NCBI RefSeq assembly: GCF_028689295.1
Contig: NZ_JAQTWL010000008.1
Location: 1-64,000, forward strand
Direction of reading: 5' to 3'
DNA: 64,000 nt
Source: Rhodoferax sp.
GTDB lineage: Bacteria; Pseudomonadota; Gammaproteobacteria; Burkholderiales; Burkholderiaceae_C
Positions 9,849 through 19,078 of this stretch are shown piece by piece (positions within the stretch are counted from its first letter, which is position 1; each line of letters starts with the position of its first letter). A model generated the notes under the pieces. It had not been told where the DNA came from. It saw nothing but the letters and a program-made list of their open reading frames with translations, and did not search any database. Both the position numbers and the translations under genes were made by a program.

Positions 9849-10082
9849 ATGATCATTGCGCACTCCCCACCCCTCCATTTCCCGAACGTGGTTCACTTCA
9901 AGTCGCCCAACCTCAGAGCCTGCACCCGAGGCAGTGCAGGCGCATTGCGTCCCTTGCGCGTGCTGCGTGTGGTGGAGGCCGGCCAAACCTCCGCCCATGC
10001 AGGAAGACTGGTGATTTCCGGGCGCATGGCCGATGTCTGCGCTGAACTGGATCGCTTGGCGGCGTTCGAACACACCCACTGA
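9849..10082 (+). CDS. Small hypothetical protein (77 residues)
   Basis: A short open frame 54 nt downstream of lexA in the same direction. The C-terminal part (LRVVEAGQTSAHAGRLVISG, then RMADVCAELDRLAA) looks like a real folded or conserved segment; the N-terminal 35 residues are less protein-like. I have an impression of similar small proteins in Comamonadaceae but cannot verify it. No signal peptide, membrane span or known domain is visible. It could be co-transcribed with lexA and so be SOS-induced, which is inference only. Confidence 0.6.
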   Translation: MIIAHSPPLHFPNVVHFKSPNLRACTRGSAGALRPLRVLRVVEAGQTSAHAGRLVISGRMADVCAELDRLAAFEHTH

Positions 10083-10153
10083 ATCGTTCGCCTCGTCCCT
10101 ATTTTTGGACGACTTTTCGCGCCAGTGCCACACGCCAAGGCACAATCCATGGC

Positions 10154-11161
10154 ATGAATATTGTGATATTGGATGATTACCAAGACGCGGTGCGCAAGCT
10201 GGCCTGTTCGGCCAAGCTGGAGTCTTACCAAGCCAAGGTCTATACCAACACCGTCAAGGGCCTGGGACAACTGTCAGTGCGACTCAAAGACGCCGATGTG
10301 ATCGTGCTCAACCGCGAGCGCACCCATATGCCCCGCGCATTGATCGAGAAACTGCCCAAACTCAAGCTGATTGCCCAAACCGGGCGTGTTGGCAGCCACC
10401 TTGATGTCACCGCCTGCACCGAGCGCGGCATTGCAGTGGCCGAGGGCACCGGCTCGCCAGTGGCACCGGCAGAGTTGACCTGGGCGCTGATCATGGCCGC
10501 AACGCGACGGCTGCCCCAGTACATCGGCAACCTCAAGCACGGCGCCTGGCAACAGTCCGGACTGAAGTCCAGCGCCATGCCGGCCAACTTCTGCCTTGGC
10601 ACCATCCTGAAAGGCCGAACCCTGGGCATTTGGGGCTATGGCCGCGTCGGCCAACTGGTGGCCGGCTACGGCAAGGCTTTTGGCATGCGCGTGTTGGTGT
10701 GGGGCCGCGAGGCCAGCCGGGAACTGGCGGTGCAGCAGGGTTATGAGGCGGCATTGAGCTGCGAAGAATTTTTTGAGCAATCAGACGTGCTGTCGCTGCA
10801 TCTTCGCCTGAACGAAGAAACACAAGGCATCGTGCGCCTGGAAGACCTGTCGCGCATGAGGCCAAGCGCCTTGCTGGTCAACACTTCCCGGGCCGAGCTG
10901 ATCGAGCACGATGCGCTCATCAGCGCGCTCAACCGGGGTCGCCCGGGCCTGGGTGCGGTTGACGTGTATGAAAGCGAGCCGATTCTGCAAGGCCACGCCC
11001 TGCTACGTCTGGAGAACTGCATTTGCACGCCGCACATCGGTTATGTGGAACTGGACAGCTACGAGATGTATTTCAGCGCGGCCTTTGACAACGTCATCAA
11101 CTTCATCAAGGGCCGCCCCACCAACATCGTCAACCCCGGGGCCTTGCAGGTTCGGCGCTAG
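10154..11161 (+). CDS. D-2-hydroxyacid dehydrogenase family protein
   Basis: An NAD(P)-dependent dehydrogenase of the D-isomer-specific 2-hydroxyacid family, 335 residues. The coenzyme fold is marked by GIWGYGRVGQLVAGYG in the middle of the protein, followed by LVNTSRAELI and the C-terminal catalytic histidine segment CTPHIGYVE. The Arg and Glu partners of the catalytic triad are in plausible places. The substrate (glycerate, glyoxylate or other) cannot be named. A Crp/Fnr regulator gene follows 66 nt downstream in the same direction and may be co-expressed. Confidence 0.88.
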   Translation: MNIVILDDYQDAVRKLACSAKLESYQAKVYTNTVKGLGQLSVRLKDADVIVLNRERTHMPRALIEKLPKLKLIAQTGRVGSHLDVTACTERGIAVAEGTGSPVAPAELTWALIMAATRRLPQYIGNLKHGAWQQSGLKSSAMPANFCLGTILKGRTLGIWGYGRVGQLVAGYGKAFGMRVLVWGREASRELAVQQGYEAALSCEEFFEQSDVLSLHLRLNEETQGIVRLEDLSRMRPSALLVNTSRAELIEHDALISALNRGRPGLGAVDVYESEPILQGHALLRLENCICTPHIGYVELDSYEMYFSAAFDNVINFIKGRPTNIVNPGALQVRR

Positions 11162-11227
11162 TTTCAAACGCCTGATGAGTCGCCGAGGTGACTCCTGAGC
11201 CGCTTCAAGTCACCCATACGACAGCCC

Positions 11228-11947
11228 ATGAACGAACCCATCCTTACCATCGAAGAGCGCTCAGCCATCAACACCGGGCGCTGGTTTTCTGGCCTTTCAC
11301 CCTCTCTTCGACACGATATTTTCCGATGTGCCTACGTTCGACGCTACCAGGATGGCGAGCTGATCACTGCCCGCGGCGAGCTGGCCCAAGAGTGGATCGC
11401 TTGCGCCAAAGGGGCGGTGCGCGTCAGTTCAACCACTATTTCAGGCAGACAAATCACGCTGACCTATGTCGAGCCTGGCATCTGGTTTGGCGATGTGGCG
11501 ATGTTCGACGGCGACCGCCGCACCCACGATGTCTATGCCCACGGCGACAGCACCCTGCTGTGCGTGGCACGCGCCGATTTCAACAAAATCCTGTCGCAAC
11601 ATGCCGAACTTTACGAAGCCTTGTTGCGTCTGCATGCCCGACGCATCCGCCAACTGTATGGTCTGGTGGAAGACCTCAACACCCTGCCCTTGCGGGCACG
11701 TCTGGCCAAACAGTTGCTGCACCTGGTGCGCAGCTACGGTGTGCCCTCGCTGAGCAATGGCGCAGAAATGCGCATCGGCTTGCAGCTGGCGCAGGAGGAG
11801 CTGGCCCAACTGCTGGGCGCTTCGCGCCAGCGCGTGAACCAGGAACTCAAAACCATGGAGCGCGAGGAAGCCATTCGCATCGAACCCGGTGGCTTGGTGG
11901 TGCGCGACCGCGAAGCCTTGATGCGCATCGCAGCATCCAGCCCCTGA
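11228..11947 (+). CDS. Crp/Fnr family transcriptional regulator
   Basis: A 239-residue regulator with an N-terminal cyclic-nucleotide-binding-like beta-roll (FGDVAMFDGDRRTHDVYAHG region, about 88-107) and a C-terminal Crp-type winged helix (AQLLGASRQRVNQELKTMER, about 194-213). There is no N-terminal cysteine cluster, so it is not an FNR-type oxygen sensor. The ligand is unknown. It sits between the dehydrogenase and the phosphotransferase/acyl-CoA dehydrogenase pair and may control either side. Confidence 0.9.
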   Translation: MNEPILTIEERSAINTGRWFSGLSPSLRHDIFRCAYVRRYQDGELITARGELAQEWIACAKGAVRVSSTTISGRQITLTYVEPGIWFGDVAMFDGDRRTHDVYAHGDSTLLCVARADFNKILSQHAELYEALLRLHARRIRQLYGLVEDLNTLPLRARLAKQLLHLVRSYGVPSLSNGAEMRIGLQLAQEELAQLLGASRQRVNQELKTMEREEAIRIEPGGLVVRDREALMRIAASSP

Positions 11948-11987
11948 CAAGCTTTCTCTGGATGGTTTCACCTTGTTCACAATGACA

Positions 11988-13058
11988 ATGTCCGACGTGA
12001 TTTACACCCCGCCCTTCGATACCGCCGCGCTGACGGCCTGGCTGCTAGCCCATTTACCCGGCTTCGCGGGTCCGTTGACGCTCGAAGCCTTCGAGGGCGG
12101 TCAGTCCAACCCCACCTTCAAGCTCATCACGCCGTCACAAAGCTATGTCATGCGCAGCAAGCCAGGGCCTGCGGCCAGGCTGCTGCCTTCGGCGCACGCC
12201 ATCGAGCGCGAGTTTGCCGTGATGTCGGGTTTGGCAGGCACTGAAGTCCCGGTGCCGCGGATGTTGTGCCTGTGTGAAGACGAATCGGTCATCGGCCGCG
12301 CTTTCTACATCATGGCGTTCATGGAAGGGCGCATCTTTTGGGACCAATCCCTGCCCGGCATGGCACCAGTAGAACGTGCGGCAATATACTGCGAAATGAA
12401 CCGCGTGCTGGCGGCGCTGCACCGCGTGGACTACGCGCAACGCGGCTTGGCAAGCTTCGGCAAACCCGGCAATTACTTCGAGCGCCAGATTGGCCGCTGG
12501 AGCCGGCAGTATGTGGCCTCCATCACGCAGCCCATTGCGCAGATGGACCGCCTCATGGCGTGGCTGCCCGATCACATTCCGGCGATGGCACGTGACCCTG
12601 CCATGGTTAGCATCGTGCATGGCGACTACCGGCTCGACAACCTGATGTTTCATCCCACCGAGCCGCGCATCATCGCCGTGCTGGACTGGGAGCTCTCCAC
12701 GCTCGGGCATCCGCTGGCGGACTTCAGCTACCACTGCATGGCCTGGCACATCACGCCCGGGGCGTTCCGCGGCATTGGCGGGCTGGACCTGGCGCGCCTC
12801 GGCATTCCGTTCGAGCGCGATTACATCCGCCAGTATTGCGAGCAGACGCAACTGACGACGCCCGATCGACTGGCGCAGGACTGGAACTTTTACCTGGCCT
12901 ACAACCTGTTTCGCATGGCGGCCATTTTGCAGGGCATCGGCAAACGGGTAGAGGATGGCACGGCAGCCAGCGCGCAGGCCGTCAGTGCCGCCGCGGGTGC
13001 CCGCCCCTTGGCTGAGCTGGCCTGGCAGTTCGCCCAACGATCGACGGACCAATTGTGA
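11988..13058 (+). CDS. Phosphotransferase family protein (APH/ACAD10-11 kinase type)
   Basis: A kinase-fold protein of the aminoglycoside-phosphotransferase superfamily, about 356 residues. Brenner's motif HGDYRLDNLMF is followed by the metal motif VLDWELSTLGHPLADF. Bacterial homologues next to acyl-CoA dehydrogenases are now tied to 4-hydroxyacyl-CoA breakdown (LvaA of levulinate catabolism; the kinase half of mammalian ACAD10/11), and this gene has such a neighbour 115 nt downstream. Starts at 11973 (TTG), 11982 and 11988 (ATG) are all in frame; MSDVIYTPP at 11988 looks most natural. Antibiotic resistance is unlikely. Confidence 0.88.
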   Translation: MSDVIYTPPFDTAALTAWLLAHLPGFAGPLTLEAFEGGQSNPTFKLITPSQSYVMRSKPGPAARLLPSAHAIEREFAVMSGLAGTEVPVPRMLCLCEDESVIGRAFYIMAFMEGRIFWDQSLPGMAPVERAAIYCEMNRVLAALHRVDYAQRGLASFGKPGNYFERQIGRWSRQYVASITQPIAQMDRLMAWLPDHIPAMARDPAMVSIVHGDYRLDNLMFHPTEPRIIAVLDWELSTLGHPLADFSYHCMAWHITPGAFRGIGGLDLARLGIPFERDYIRQYCEQTQLTTPDRLAQDWNFYLAYNLFRMAAILQGIGKRVEDGTAASAQAVSAAAGARPLAELAWQFAQRSTDQL

Positions 13059-13086
13059 TGAAAAACACCGCCCAGCCAAAACAATT

Positions 13087-13152
13087 GGCCCGAGGGCGGA
13101 CCTCCTGCAAATGCTGCGCCGCCCCCTGTAGGAGCGGCGCCCTCGCCGTGAA
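13087..13152. repeat. REP/BIME pair before the acyl-CoA dehydrogenase
   Basis: Left unit GGCCCGAGGGCGGACCTCCTG (13087-13107) and inverted right unit GTAGGAGCGGCGCCCTCGCC (13128-13147). GAGGGCG pairs with CGCCCTC and CCTCC with GGAG, so the whole can fold as a hairpin of about 65 nt. Confidence 0.85.
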
Positions 13153-13172
13153 GACTCCCCTGAAAGCACCCT

Positions 13173-14411
13173 ATGGACTTTGACTATTCGCCCAAAACCA
13201 AAGCGCTGCAGGCCAAGCTGCTGCAGTTCATGGCCAACCACATTTACCCCGCGGAGGGCGCGCACCATGCCGAAGTTGAAGCCAACACCGCTTTGGGCAA
13301 GCGCTGGACGCCCTTGCAAACCATTGAAAATCTCAAGCTCAAGGCCCGTGAACAGGGTCTGTGGAACCTGTTTTTGCCGGTGGACAGCGCCCAGGCGGCC
13401 GGCTTTGACGGCGCGGGCCTGACCAACCAGGAATACGCGCCGCTAGCCGAAATCATGGGCCGCGTGCCCTGGGCGAGTGAAGTCTTCAACTGCTCGGCAC
13501 CCGATACCGGCAACATGGAGACCATCGCCCGCTATGGTTCAACAGAACACAAAATGCGTTGGCTCAAGCCCCTGCTGGACGGCACCATCCGCTCGGCTTT
13601 TGCCATGACCGAGCCCGATGTCGCCTCCAGCGATGCCACCAACATTGAGACCAGCATGGTGCGCGACGGCGATGACTATGTGATCAATGGCCGCAAGTGG
13701 TGGATCAGCGGCGCCGGCGACCCGCGCTGCGCAATCTACATCGTGATGGGCAAGACCGATCCCCTGGCCGAGCGCCACGCCCAGCAAAGCATGATCCTGG
13801 TGCCGGCGAACACGCCCGGCGTGCAGGTGCTGCGCCCACTCAACGTCATGGGCTACGACGACGCGCCCCATGGCCACATGGAGATTTCCTTCAAGAACGT
13901 GCGGGTTCCGGCGAACCACATCCTGCTGGGTGAAGGCCGCGGCTTCGAGATCGCCCAGGGGCGGCTCGGGCCGGGGCGCATTCACCACTGCATGCGGCTC
14001 ATCGGGCTGGCAGAACGGGCGCTGGAACTGATGTGTCGGCGCAGCAGCCAGCGCATTGCCTTCGGCAAGCCGCTGGCTGCGCAAACGGTGACGCAGGAGC
14101 GTATTGCCGATGCCCGCTGCAAGATCGACATGGCGCGTCTGCTGACCCTCAAAGCGGCCTGGATGATGGATGTGGGCGGCAACAAGCTGGCCAAGAACGA
14201 GATCGCCATGATCAAGGTGGTGGCCCCCAGGATGGCCTGCGAGGTGATCGACTGGGCCATGCAGGCCTTTGGCGGTGCCGGCATGTGCGACGACTTTCCA
14301 CTGGCCTACGCCTACACCTGCGCACGCACGCTGCGCTTTGCCGATGGGCCCGATGAGGTGCACCGCAATGCGATTGCCAAGCAGGAATTGCGAAAATACA
14401 GCGTGACCTGA
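13173..14411 (+). CDS. Acyl-CoA dehydrogenase family protein (ACAD11-like)
   Basis: An FAD acyl-CoA dehydrogenase of 412 residues. Landmarks are [15 protein letters not shown] (the flavin/substrate loop), [14 protein letters not shown], and the C-terminal [17 protein letters not shown], which is typical of the ACAD10/11 subgroup. Together with the upstream kinase it matches the two domains that are fused in mammalian ACAD11. In that pathway a 4-hydroxyacyl-CoA is phosphorylated and then rearranged by the dehydrogenase-fold enzyme. That specific role is inferred from the pairing; a general short- or medium-chain activity is the alternative. Confidence 0.9.
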   Translation: MDFDYSPKTKALQAKLLQFMANHIYPAEGAHHAEVEANTALGKRWTPLQTIENLKLKAREQGLWNLFLPVDSAQAAGFDGAGLTNQEYAPLAEIMGRVPWASEVFNCSAPDTGNMETIARYGSTEHKMRWLKPLLDGTIRSAFAMTEPDVASSDATNIETSMVRDGDDYVINGRKWWISGAGDPRCAIYIVMGKTDPLAERHAQQSMILVPANTPGVQVLRPLNVMGYDDAPHGHMEISFKNVRVPANHILLGEGRGFEIAQGRLGPGRIHHCMRLIGLAERALELMCRRSSQRIAFGKPLAAQTVTQERIADARCKIDMARLLTLKAAWMMDVGGNKLAKNEIAMIKVVAPRMACEVIDWAMQAFGGAGMCDDFPLAYAYTCARTLRFADGPDEVHRNAIAKQELRKYSVT

Positions 14412-14424
14412 TTCAAACACCATC

Positions 14425-14494
14425 GGGCCGAGGGCGGACCTCCCGCAAAGGCCTAGCCTCCTGAATTTTGTGGGAGCAGCGCCCTCGCCGAGAA
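14425..14494. repeat. REP/BIME pair after the acyl-CoA dehydrogenase
   Basis: Left unit GGGCCGAGGGCGGACCTCCC (14425-14444) and inverted right unit GTGGGAGCAGCGCCCTCGCC (14470-14489). GAGGGCG/CGCCCTC and CTCCC/GGGAG give a hairpin with a three-base internal loop. It separates two convergent genes and could also stop or protect transcripts. Confidence 0.85.
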
Positions 14495-14506
14495 TGACTT
14501 CAAAAA

Positions 14507-15142
14507 CTAATGCAAATGCCGCGGCTTGCGTCCTCCATGGCCCATGCCGCTGGTGCCGCCACCGGTGCCGCGCGGGGGCTTGCCCAGTTGCAGTGAATTG
14601 ACCAGGTCGTTAAAGCGCTGGCTGAACAGCTGATCGACCGCCGCCACCACGCCACCGAGTTCCGCGCCATCAAAATGGCGCTCCATCAGGCTGATCACGT
14701 CCTGCACCAGCAAATCGCGCTGCACCTGCATGATGGCGGCCGGATCGGGACCGACAAACAGCATGATGAAGTCGTCACGCGACTCGGCCTCAGGATCGGC
14801 GTCTTCGTCCTCGTCTTCAAAATCGGTGTCGTAAAAGGTCACCTCGATGGCGGCACCGGTCAGGGCCACTTCATTGAGGTTCATGCACATTTCGTCCAGC
14901 ACCTGGCGAAAGTCGTCATCACCCTCGACGGTCCAGCACATTTGCAGCAAATGATCCTTGGCATCGAATTGAATGCCGGGCTCGTCCTCGTAAAAACTGC
15001 CCGCCACATCGGCCAGGGAACGGCCACCGGCGTATTTCCAGAGCGGCTTGAGCGCATCTTGCAGATGCTCAAACGTCACATCACCACGCAGGCTCACCTG
15101 GCCATGCACGTGGATTTCAAAAGGGGTGTTGTAGCGCGTCAT
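14507..15142 (-). CDS. Conserved hypothetical protein, acidic
   Basis: A 211-residue cytoplasmic protein with no signal peptide or membrane span. The centre carries a very acidic run (DTDFEDEDEDADPEAESRD, about 110-128), and the tail is Gly- and His-rich (GGTSGMGHGGRKPRHLH). The start at 15142 (MTRYNTPFEIHVHG) is preferred over an in-frame one at 15163. It resembles uncharacterised proteins of Burkholderiales (possibly the group called DUF6806), but I am not sure of that label. No function is proposed. It is convergent with the acyl-CoA dehydrogenase. Confidence 0.75.
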   Translation of the reverse strand: MTRYNTPFEIHVHGQVSLRGDVTFEHLQDALKPLWKYAGGRSLADVAGSFYEDEPGIQFDAKDHLLQMCWTVEGDDDFRQVLDEMCMNLNEVALTGAAIEVTFYDTDFEDEDEDADPEAESRDDFIMLFVGPDPAAIMQVQRDLLVQDVISLMERHFDGAELGGVVAAVDQLFSQRFNDLVNSLQLGKPPRGTGGGTSGMGHGGRKPRHLH

Positions 15143-15240
15143 AGGCTTTAGTGTACGGGACAATATTCAGCCCTCGCAAGCCTGCGTGGGCCTGAAACCA
15201 GCCGAAAAATACCGCAGCCCGGTGTTACAACCCACCTGCC

Positions 15241-15978
15241 TCAGCCCATGTGCAAGCCGCCATTGACCGAGAACTCGGCGCCGGTAGCGTAGCCGCCTTC
15301 GTCAGACGCCAGCCAGGCGATGATGGAAGCGATCTCAGAGGGCTCGCCCAGGCGCTTGACCGGCACTGTGGCAATGATCTTGTCGAGCACTTCCTGGCGG
15401 ATCGCCTTGACCATGTCGGTGCCGATGTAGCCCGGGCTCACGGTGTTGACCGTCACGCCTTTGGTCGCCAGTTCTTGCGCCAGGGCCATGCTGAAACCGT
15501 GCATGCCTGCCTTGGCAGCCGAATAGTTGGTTTGACCCGCCTGGCCCTTGACGCCGTTCACACTGGAGATGTTGATGATGCGGCCCCAGCCTTTTTCAAC
15601 CATGTCGCCGACCACTTGTTTGGTCACGTTGAACATGGAGTTAAGGTTGGTTTCGATCACTGCGTCCCAGTCTTCACGCGACATTTTGACGAACATGCGG
15701 TCACGGGTAATGCCGGCGTTGTTGATCAGCACGTCGATGTTGCCATGCTCGGCCTTGGCTTTGGAAAATGCTTCCACGGTGGAATCCCAGTCACCCACAT
15801 TGCCGGCGGACGCATAGAAAGTGAAACCCAGCGCAGCCTGCTCGGCCAGCCACTTGCCGTAGTCGCGGGTAGGGCCGCAACCGGCAATGACCGTGAAACC
15901 TTCTTTGCTCAGTCGCTGGCAGATGGCGGTACCGATACCACCCATGCCGCCGGTGACGTAGGCTACTTTTTGATTCAT
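15241..15978 (-). CDS. phaB: Acetoacetyl-CoA reductase
   Basis: PhaB reduces acetoacetyl-CoA to (R)-3-hydroxybutyryl-CoA with NADPH, the second step of PHB synthesis. The 245-residue short-chain dehydrogenase has TGGMGGIG at 9-16, INNAGITRDR, the catalytic Ser in INISSVNG and YSAAKAG with the Tyr/Lys pair. It is the last gene of phaC-phaA-phaB on the minus strand, 52 nt after phaA. Confidence 0.95.
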   Translation of the reverse strand: MNQKVAYVTGGMGGIGTAICQRLSKEGFTVIAGCGPTRDYGKWLAEQAALGFTFYASAGNVGDWDSTVEAFSKAKAEHGNIDVLINNAGITRDRMFVKMSREDWDAVIETNLNSMFNVTKQVVGDMVEKGWGRIINISSVNGVKGQAGQTNYSAAKAGMHGFSMALAQELATKGVTVNTVSPGYIGTDMVKAIRQEVLDKIIATVPVKRLGEPSEIASIIAWLASDEGGYATGAEFSVNGGLHMG

Positions 15979-16030
15979 GAAACTACTCCTCTTTGTGAAA
16001 TTGACAACCTGGCTGAATTAGATCAAACAA

Positions 16031-17209
16031 TTAGCGTTCCAGGCAGAGGGAAACCCCCATGCCGCCGCCAATACACAGCGCAGCCAACCCCTTCTTGGCA
16101 TCACGGCGCTGCATTTCGTGCAGCAGAGTGACCAAGATCCGGCAGCCGGACGCGCCAATCGGGTGACCCAGGGCAATGGCGCCGCCATTGACGTTGACCT
16201 TCGCGGTGTCCACAGCAAGTTCCTGGTTGACAGCGCAGGCCTGGGCGGCAAAAGCCTCGTTCAGTTCGAACAGGTCGATGTCGGCCACGCTCCAGCCGGC
16301 ACGGGCCAGCGCCTTGCGCGATGCCGAGACCGGGCCCATGCCCATGATGGCGGGGTCCAGGCCGGTGGTGCCGAAGCTCTTGATGGTGGCCATGGGCTTG
16401 AGGCCCAGGGCAGCCGCTTTGCTGGCTTTCATGACCATGACGGCGGCAGCGCCGTCGTTGATGCCGGAGGCATTGCCAGCGGTCACGCTGCCGGCTTTGT
16501 CAAAGGCCGGGCGCAGACCTGCCAGGCTTTCGGCATTGGTTTTCTTGTTGATGAATTCGTCGGCGTCAAACACCAGCGGGTCGCCCTTTTTCTGAGGGAT
16601 GACGACGGGGACGATCTCGTCCTTGAATTTGCCGGCGGCCTGGGCAGCTGCGGCTTTTTGCTGGCTGGCCAAGGCCAGGGTGTCCTGCATTTCGCGGGTC
16701 ACGCCTTGCGCTTTGGCGACGTTTTCGGCGGTGATGCCCATGTGGTATTTGTTGTAGACGTCCCACAGGCCGTCGTTGATCATGGTGTCAACCATTTTCC
16801 AGTCGCCCATGCGCTGGCCGTCACGGCTGCCCATCAAAACGTGGGGCGAAGCGCTCATGTTTTCCTGGCCACCGGCGATGACGATCTCGCTGTCGCCAAA
16901 GGCGATGGATTGGGCGGCCAGCATGACGGCCTTCAGGCCGGAGCCGCAGACGGCGTTGATGGTAAGGGCCGGGGTTTCCTGGGCAATACCGGCCTTGATC
17001 AAGGTCTGGCGAGCCGGGTTCTGGCCTGCACCTGCGGCCAGCACCTGGCCCATGATGACTTCACCAATCTGGTCGGCTTTGACACCGGTTTGCTCAAGCA
17101 GGGCCTTGATGACGATGGCGCCCAGATCGGGGGCCGCAACTTTGGCCAGCGAACCACCAAATTTACCAACGGCGGTACGGGCTGCTGCGACGATGACGAT
17201 ATCTTCCAT
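16031..17209 (-). CDS. phaA: Acetyl-CoA C-acetyltransferase (beta-ketothiolase)
   Basis: This thiolase condenses two acetyl-CoA to acetoacetyl-CoA, the entry to PHB. The 392-residue protein has all three catalytic residues: Cys88 in NAVCGSGLKA, His349 in GHPIGASGC and Cys379 in CIGGGMGV. It lies between phaC (37 nt upstream) and phaB, so the three genes form one transcription unit. Confidence 0.95.
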   Translation of the reverse strand: MEDIVIVAAARTAVGKFGGSLAKVAAPDLGAIVIKALLEQTGVKADQIGEVIMGQVLAAGAGQNPARQTLIKAGIAQETPALTINAVCGSGLKAVMLAAQSIAFGDSEIVIAGGQENMSASPHVLMGSRDGQRMGDWKMVDTMINDGLWDVYNKYHMGITAENVAKAQGVTREMQDTLALASQQKAAAAQAAGKFKDEIVPVVIPQKKGDPLVFDADEFINKKTNAESLAGLRPAFDKAGSVTAGNASGINDGAAAVMVMKASKAAALGLKPMATIKSFGTTGLDPAIMGMGPVSASRKALARAGWSVADIDLFELNEAFAAQACAVNQELAVDTAKVNVNGGAIALGHPIGASGCRILVTLLHEMQRRDAKKGLAALCIGGGMGVSLCLER

Positions 17210-17246
17210 GGGTTTTCCTCTATGAATAGGTTAAAAAAGAAAAGAA

Positions 17247-18971
17247 TCAGGCCTTGGCTTGCACGTAGCGGCCGGGCGCGGGCTCGATGGCCTTGTACTT
17301 GCCCTTGCCATAAGTCTTGGGCGCGGTAATCTCTTTGCCGGCCTGGGCAGCCAGCCAGTTGGACCAGTCGGTCCACCAACTGCCCTTGTGTTCGGTGGCG
17401 CCCGTCAGCCATTCGTCAGCCGTCTTGGGCAGCTTGCCGTCTTCACGGATCCAGTGACTGCGCTTGCCTTTGGCTGGCGGGTTGATGACACCGGCAATGT
17501 GGCCGGAGGCCCCCATGACAAAGCGTTTTTTTCCTGGCAGGTATTGGGTAGAGGCATAGGCACCTCCGATCGGCACGATGTGGTCTTCGCGCGAGCCGTA
17601 GATGTAAACCGGCAGGTCAACCAGGTTCAGGTCGATCTTTTCACCGCAGACCGTGGCCACGCCCGGCTTGGTGAGATTGTTTTCAAGGTAGGTGTTGCGC
17701 AGGTACCAGGCGTAAAACGGGCCCGGCAGATTGGTGGAATCGCTGTTCCAGTAAAGCAGGTCGAAGGGAGGCGGGCTTTCACCCTTGAGGTAGTTGCCCA
17801 CCACGTAGTTCCAGACCAGTTCGTTGGGACGCAAAAAGCTGAAGGTGCTGGCCAAATCCTTTCCCTTCATCAGGCCGCCCTTACCCATTTCCTGCTCGCG
17901 GTATTTGACAAATCCTTCGTCGATGAACACGTCGAGCACACCGGTGTCGGCAAAGTCGAGCATGGAGGTCAGGAAGGTGGCACTGGCCACCGGCTTTTCG
18001 CCACGTGCTGCCAGCACCGCCAGGCCACAGCCGAGCATGGTGCCACCCACGCAGAAGCCCAGTGCATTGATGCTTTTGGCACCCGTGATGTCCTGTGTGA
18101 CCTTAATGGCCTTGATGACCGCATTTTCGATGTAGTCGTCCCACGTGGCCTTGGCCAAAGAGGCATCGGGGTTGCGCCAGCTCACCACAAACGTGCGGTG
18201 GCCCTGCGCCACGGCATAGCGGATCAGCGAGTTCTCGGGTTGCAAATCAAGGATATAAAACTTGTTGATGCTGGGAGGCACCAGCAAAAATGGCTTTTCA
18301 TAGACTTTGTCGGTCAGGGGCTTGTATTCGATGAGTTGAATCAACTCGTTCTCGAACACCACAGCACCTTCGGTGGTGGCAACGTTCTTGCCGACTTCAA
18401 AAATGCTCTCGTCGGTCATCGACACATGGCCCTGCTGGATGTCGTGCAGCAGGTTTTGAATGCCTTTGGCGATGCTTTGGCCCTGGCTTTCAATGGCTTT
18501 TTGTTGCGCCTCGGCGTTCAGGGCCATGAAGTTGCTGGGGGCGGTGGCCGCGTTGATCTGCTCCACGGCAAAGTGAATGCGGGCGCGGGTTTTAGCATCG
18601 GTCTCTACCGCATCGGCCAATTGAGTCAGGGTTTTGGCATTGAGCAGGTAGGAGGCGGCGGTGAAAATGGCCATCGGATTTTCTGCCCAGGCGGCGTCGG
18701 CAAAGCGTCGGTCAGTGACGGTCAGTTTGCCCTGAACGCTGTCGGCCCATAAATCGCCGGCTTCTCTCATGTACTGGTGTTGCAGCGCCTGAAGTTTTTC
18801 CGGCGAAAACTTGATTTTGGGGTGCTTGACAACGGGGGTCATCATCTTGGCACTGGCTTCGCCCAAATCCATGTTCTGAAACGACTCAAAAGCCTTGGTC
18901 ATGCTCTCGGCCATGGTTTGTTGAAAGTTTTTGGCTGATTGGAGCCAAAGTTCCTGAACGTCTTCCTTCAT
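17247..18971 (-). CDS. phaC: Class I polyhydroxyalkanoate synthase
   Basis: PhaC polymerises (R)-3-hydroxyacyl-CoA into PHA on the granule surface. Its 574 residues fit class I enzymes that act without PhaE or PhaR. The lipase-like box GFCVGG places the catalytic cysteine at Cys307; the Asp is in GSREDHIVPI and the His in GASGHIAGVINPP. It is the first gene of the phaCAB unit. No phasin gene or phaR regulator is next to it in this window. Confidence 0.97.
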   Translation of the reverse strand: MKEDVQELWLQSAKNFQQTMAESMTKAFESFQNMDLGEASAKMMTPVVKHPKIKFSPEKLQALQHQYMREAGDLWADSVQGKLTVTDRRFADAAWAENPMAIFTAASYLLNAKTLTQLADAVETDAKTRARIHFAVEQINAATAPSNFMALNAEAQQKAIESQGQSIAKGIQNLLHDIQQGHVSMTDESIFEVGKNVATTEGAVVFENELIQLIEYKPLTDKVYEKPFLLVPPSINKFYILDLQPENSLIRYAVAQGHRTFVVSWRNPDASLAKATWDDYIENAVIKAIKVTQDITGAKSINALGFCVGGTMLGCGLAVLAARGEKPVASATFLTSMLDFADTGVLDVFIDEGFVKYREQEMGKGGLMKGKDLASTFSFLRPNELVWNYVVGNYLKGESPPPFDLLYWNSDSTNLPGPFYAWYLRNTYLENNLTKPGVATVCGEKIDLNLVDLPVYIYGSREDHIVPIGGAYASTQYLPGKKRFVMGASGHIAGVINPPAKGKRSHWIREDGKLPKTADEWLTGATEHKGSWWTDWSNWLAAQAGKEITAPKTYGKGKYKAIEPAPGRYVQAKA

Positions 18972-19078
18972 GCGTATCCCTATCTGAGTTGGTCAATTGT
19001 CGAATCCGCTAGTATCGTTGGCCAAGCCCTTCGAAAACCTGACATCTTCCAATTGTCTTCAAAAATTACTTCGCCTTC

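Noticed and set aside
11988..13058. Aminoglycoside resistance gene
   Set aside because: The APH-fold protein is paired with an acyl-CoA dehydrogenase and fits the ACAD11/LvaA kinase group better.
17259..18752. A 497-codon open frame on the plus strand opposite phaC
   Set aside because: phaC on the minus strand has full family motifs; antisense open frames are expected in GC-rich coding DNA with third-position bias.
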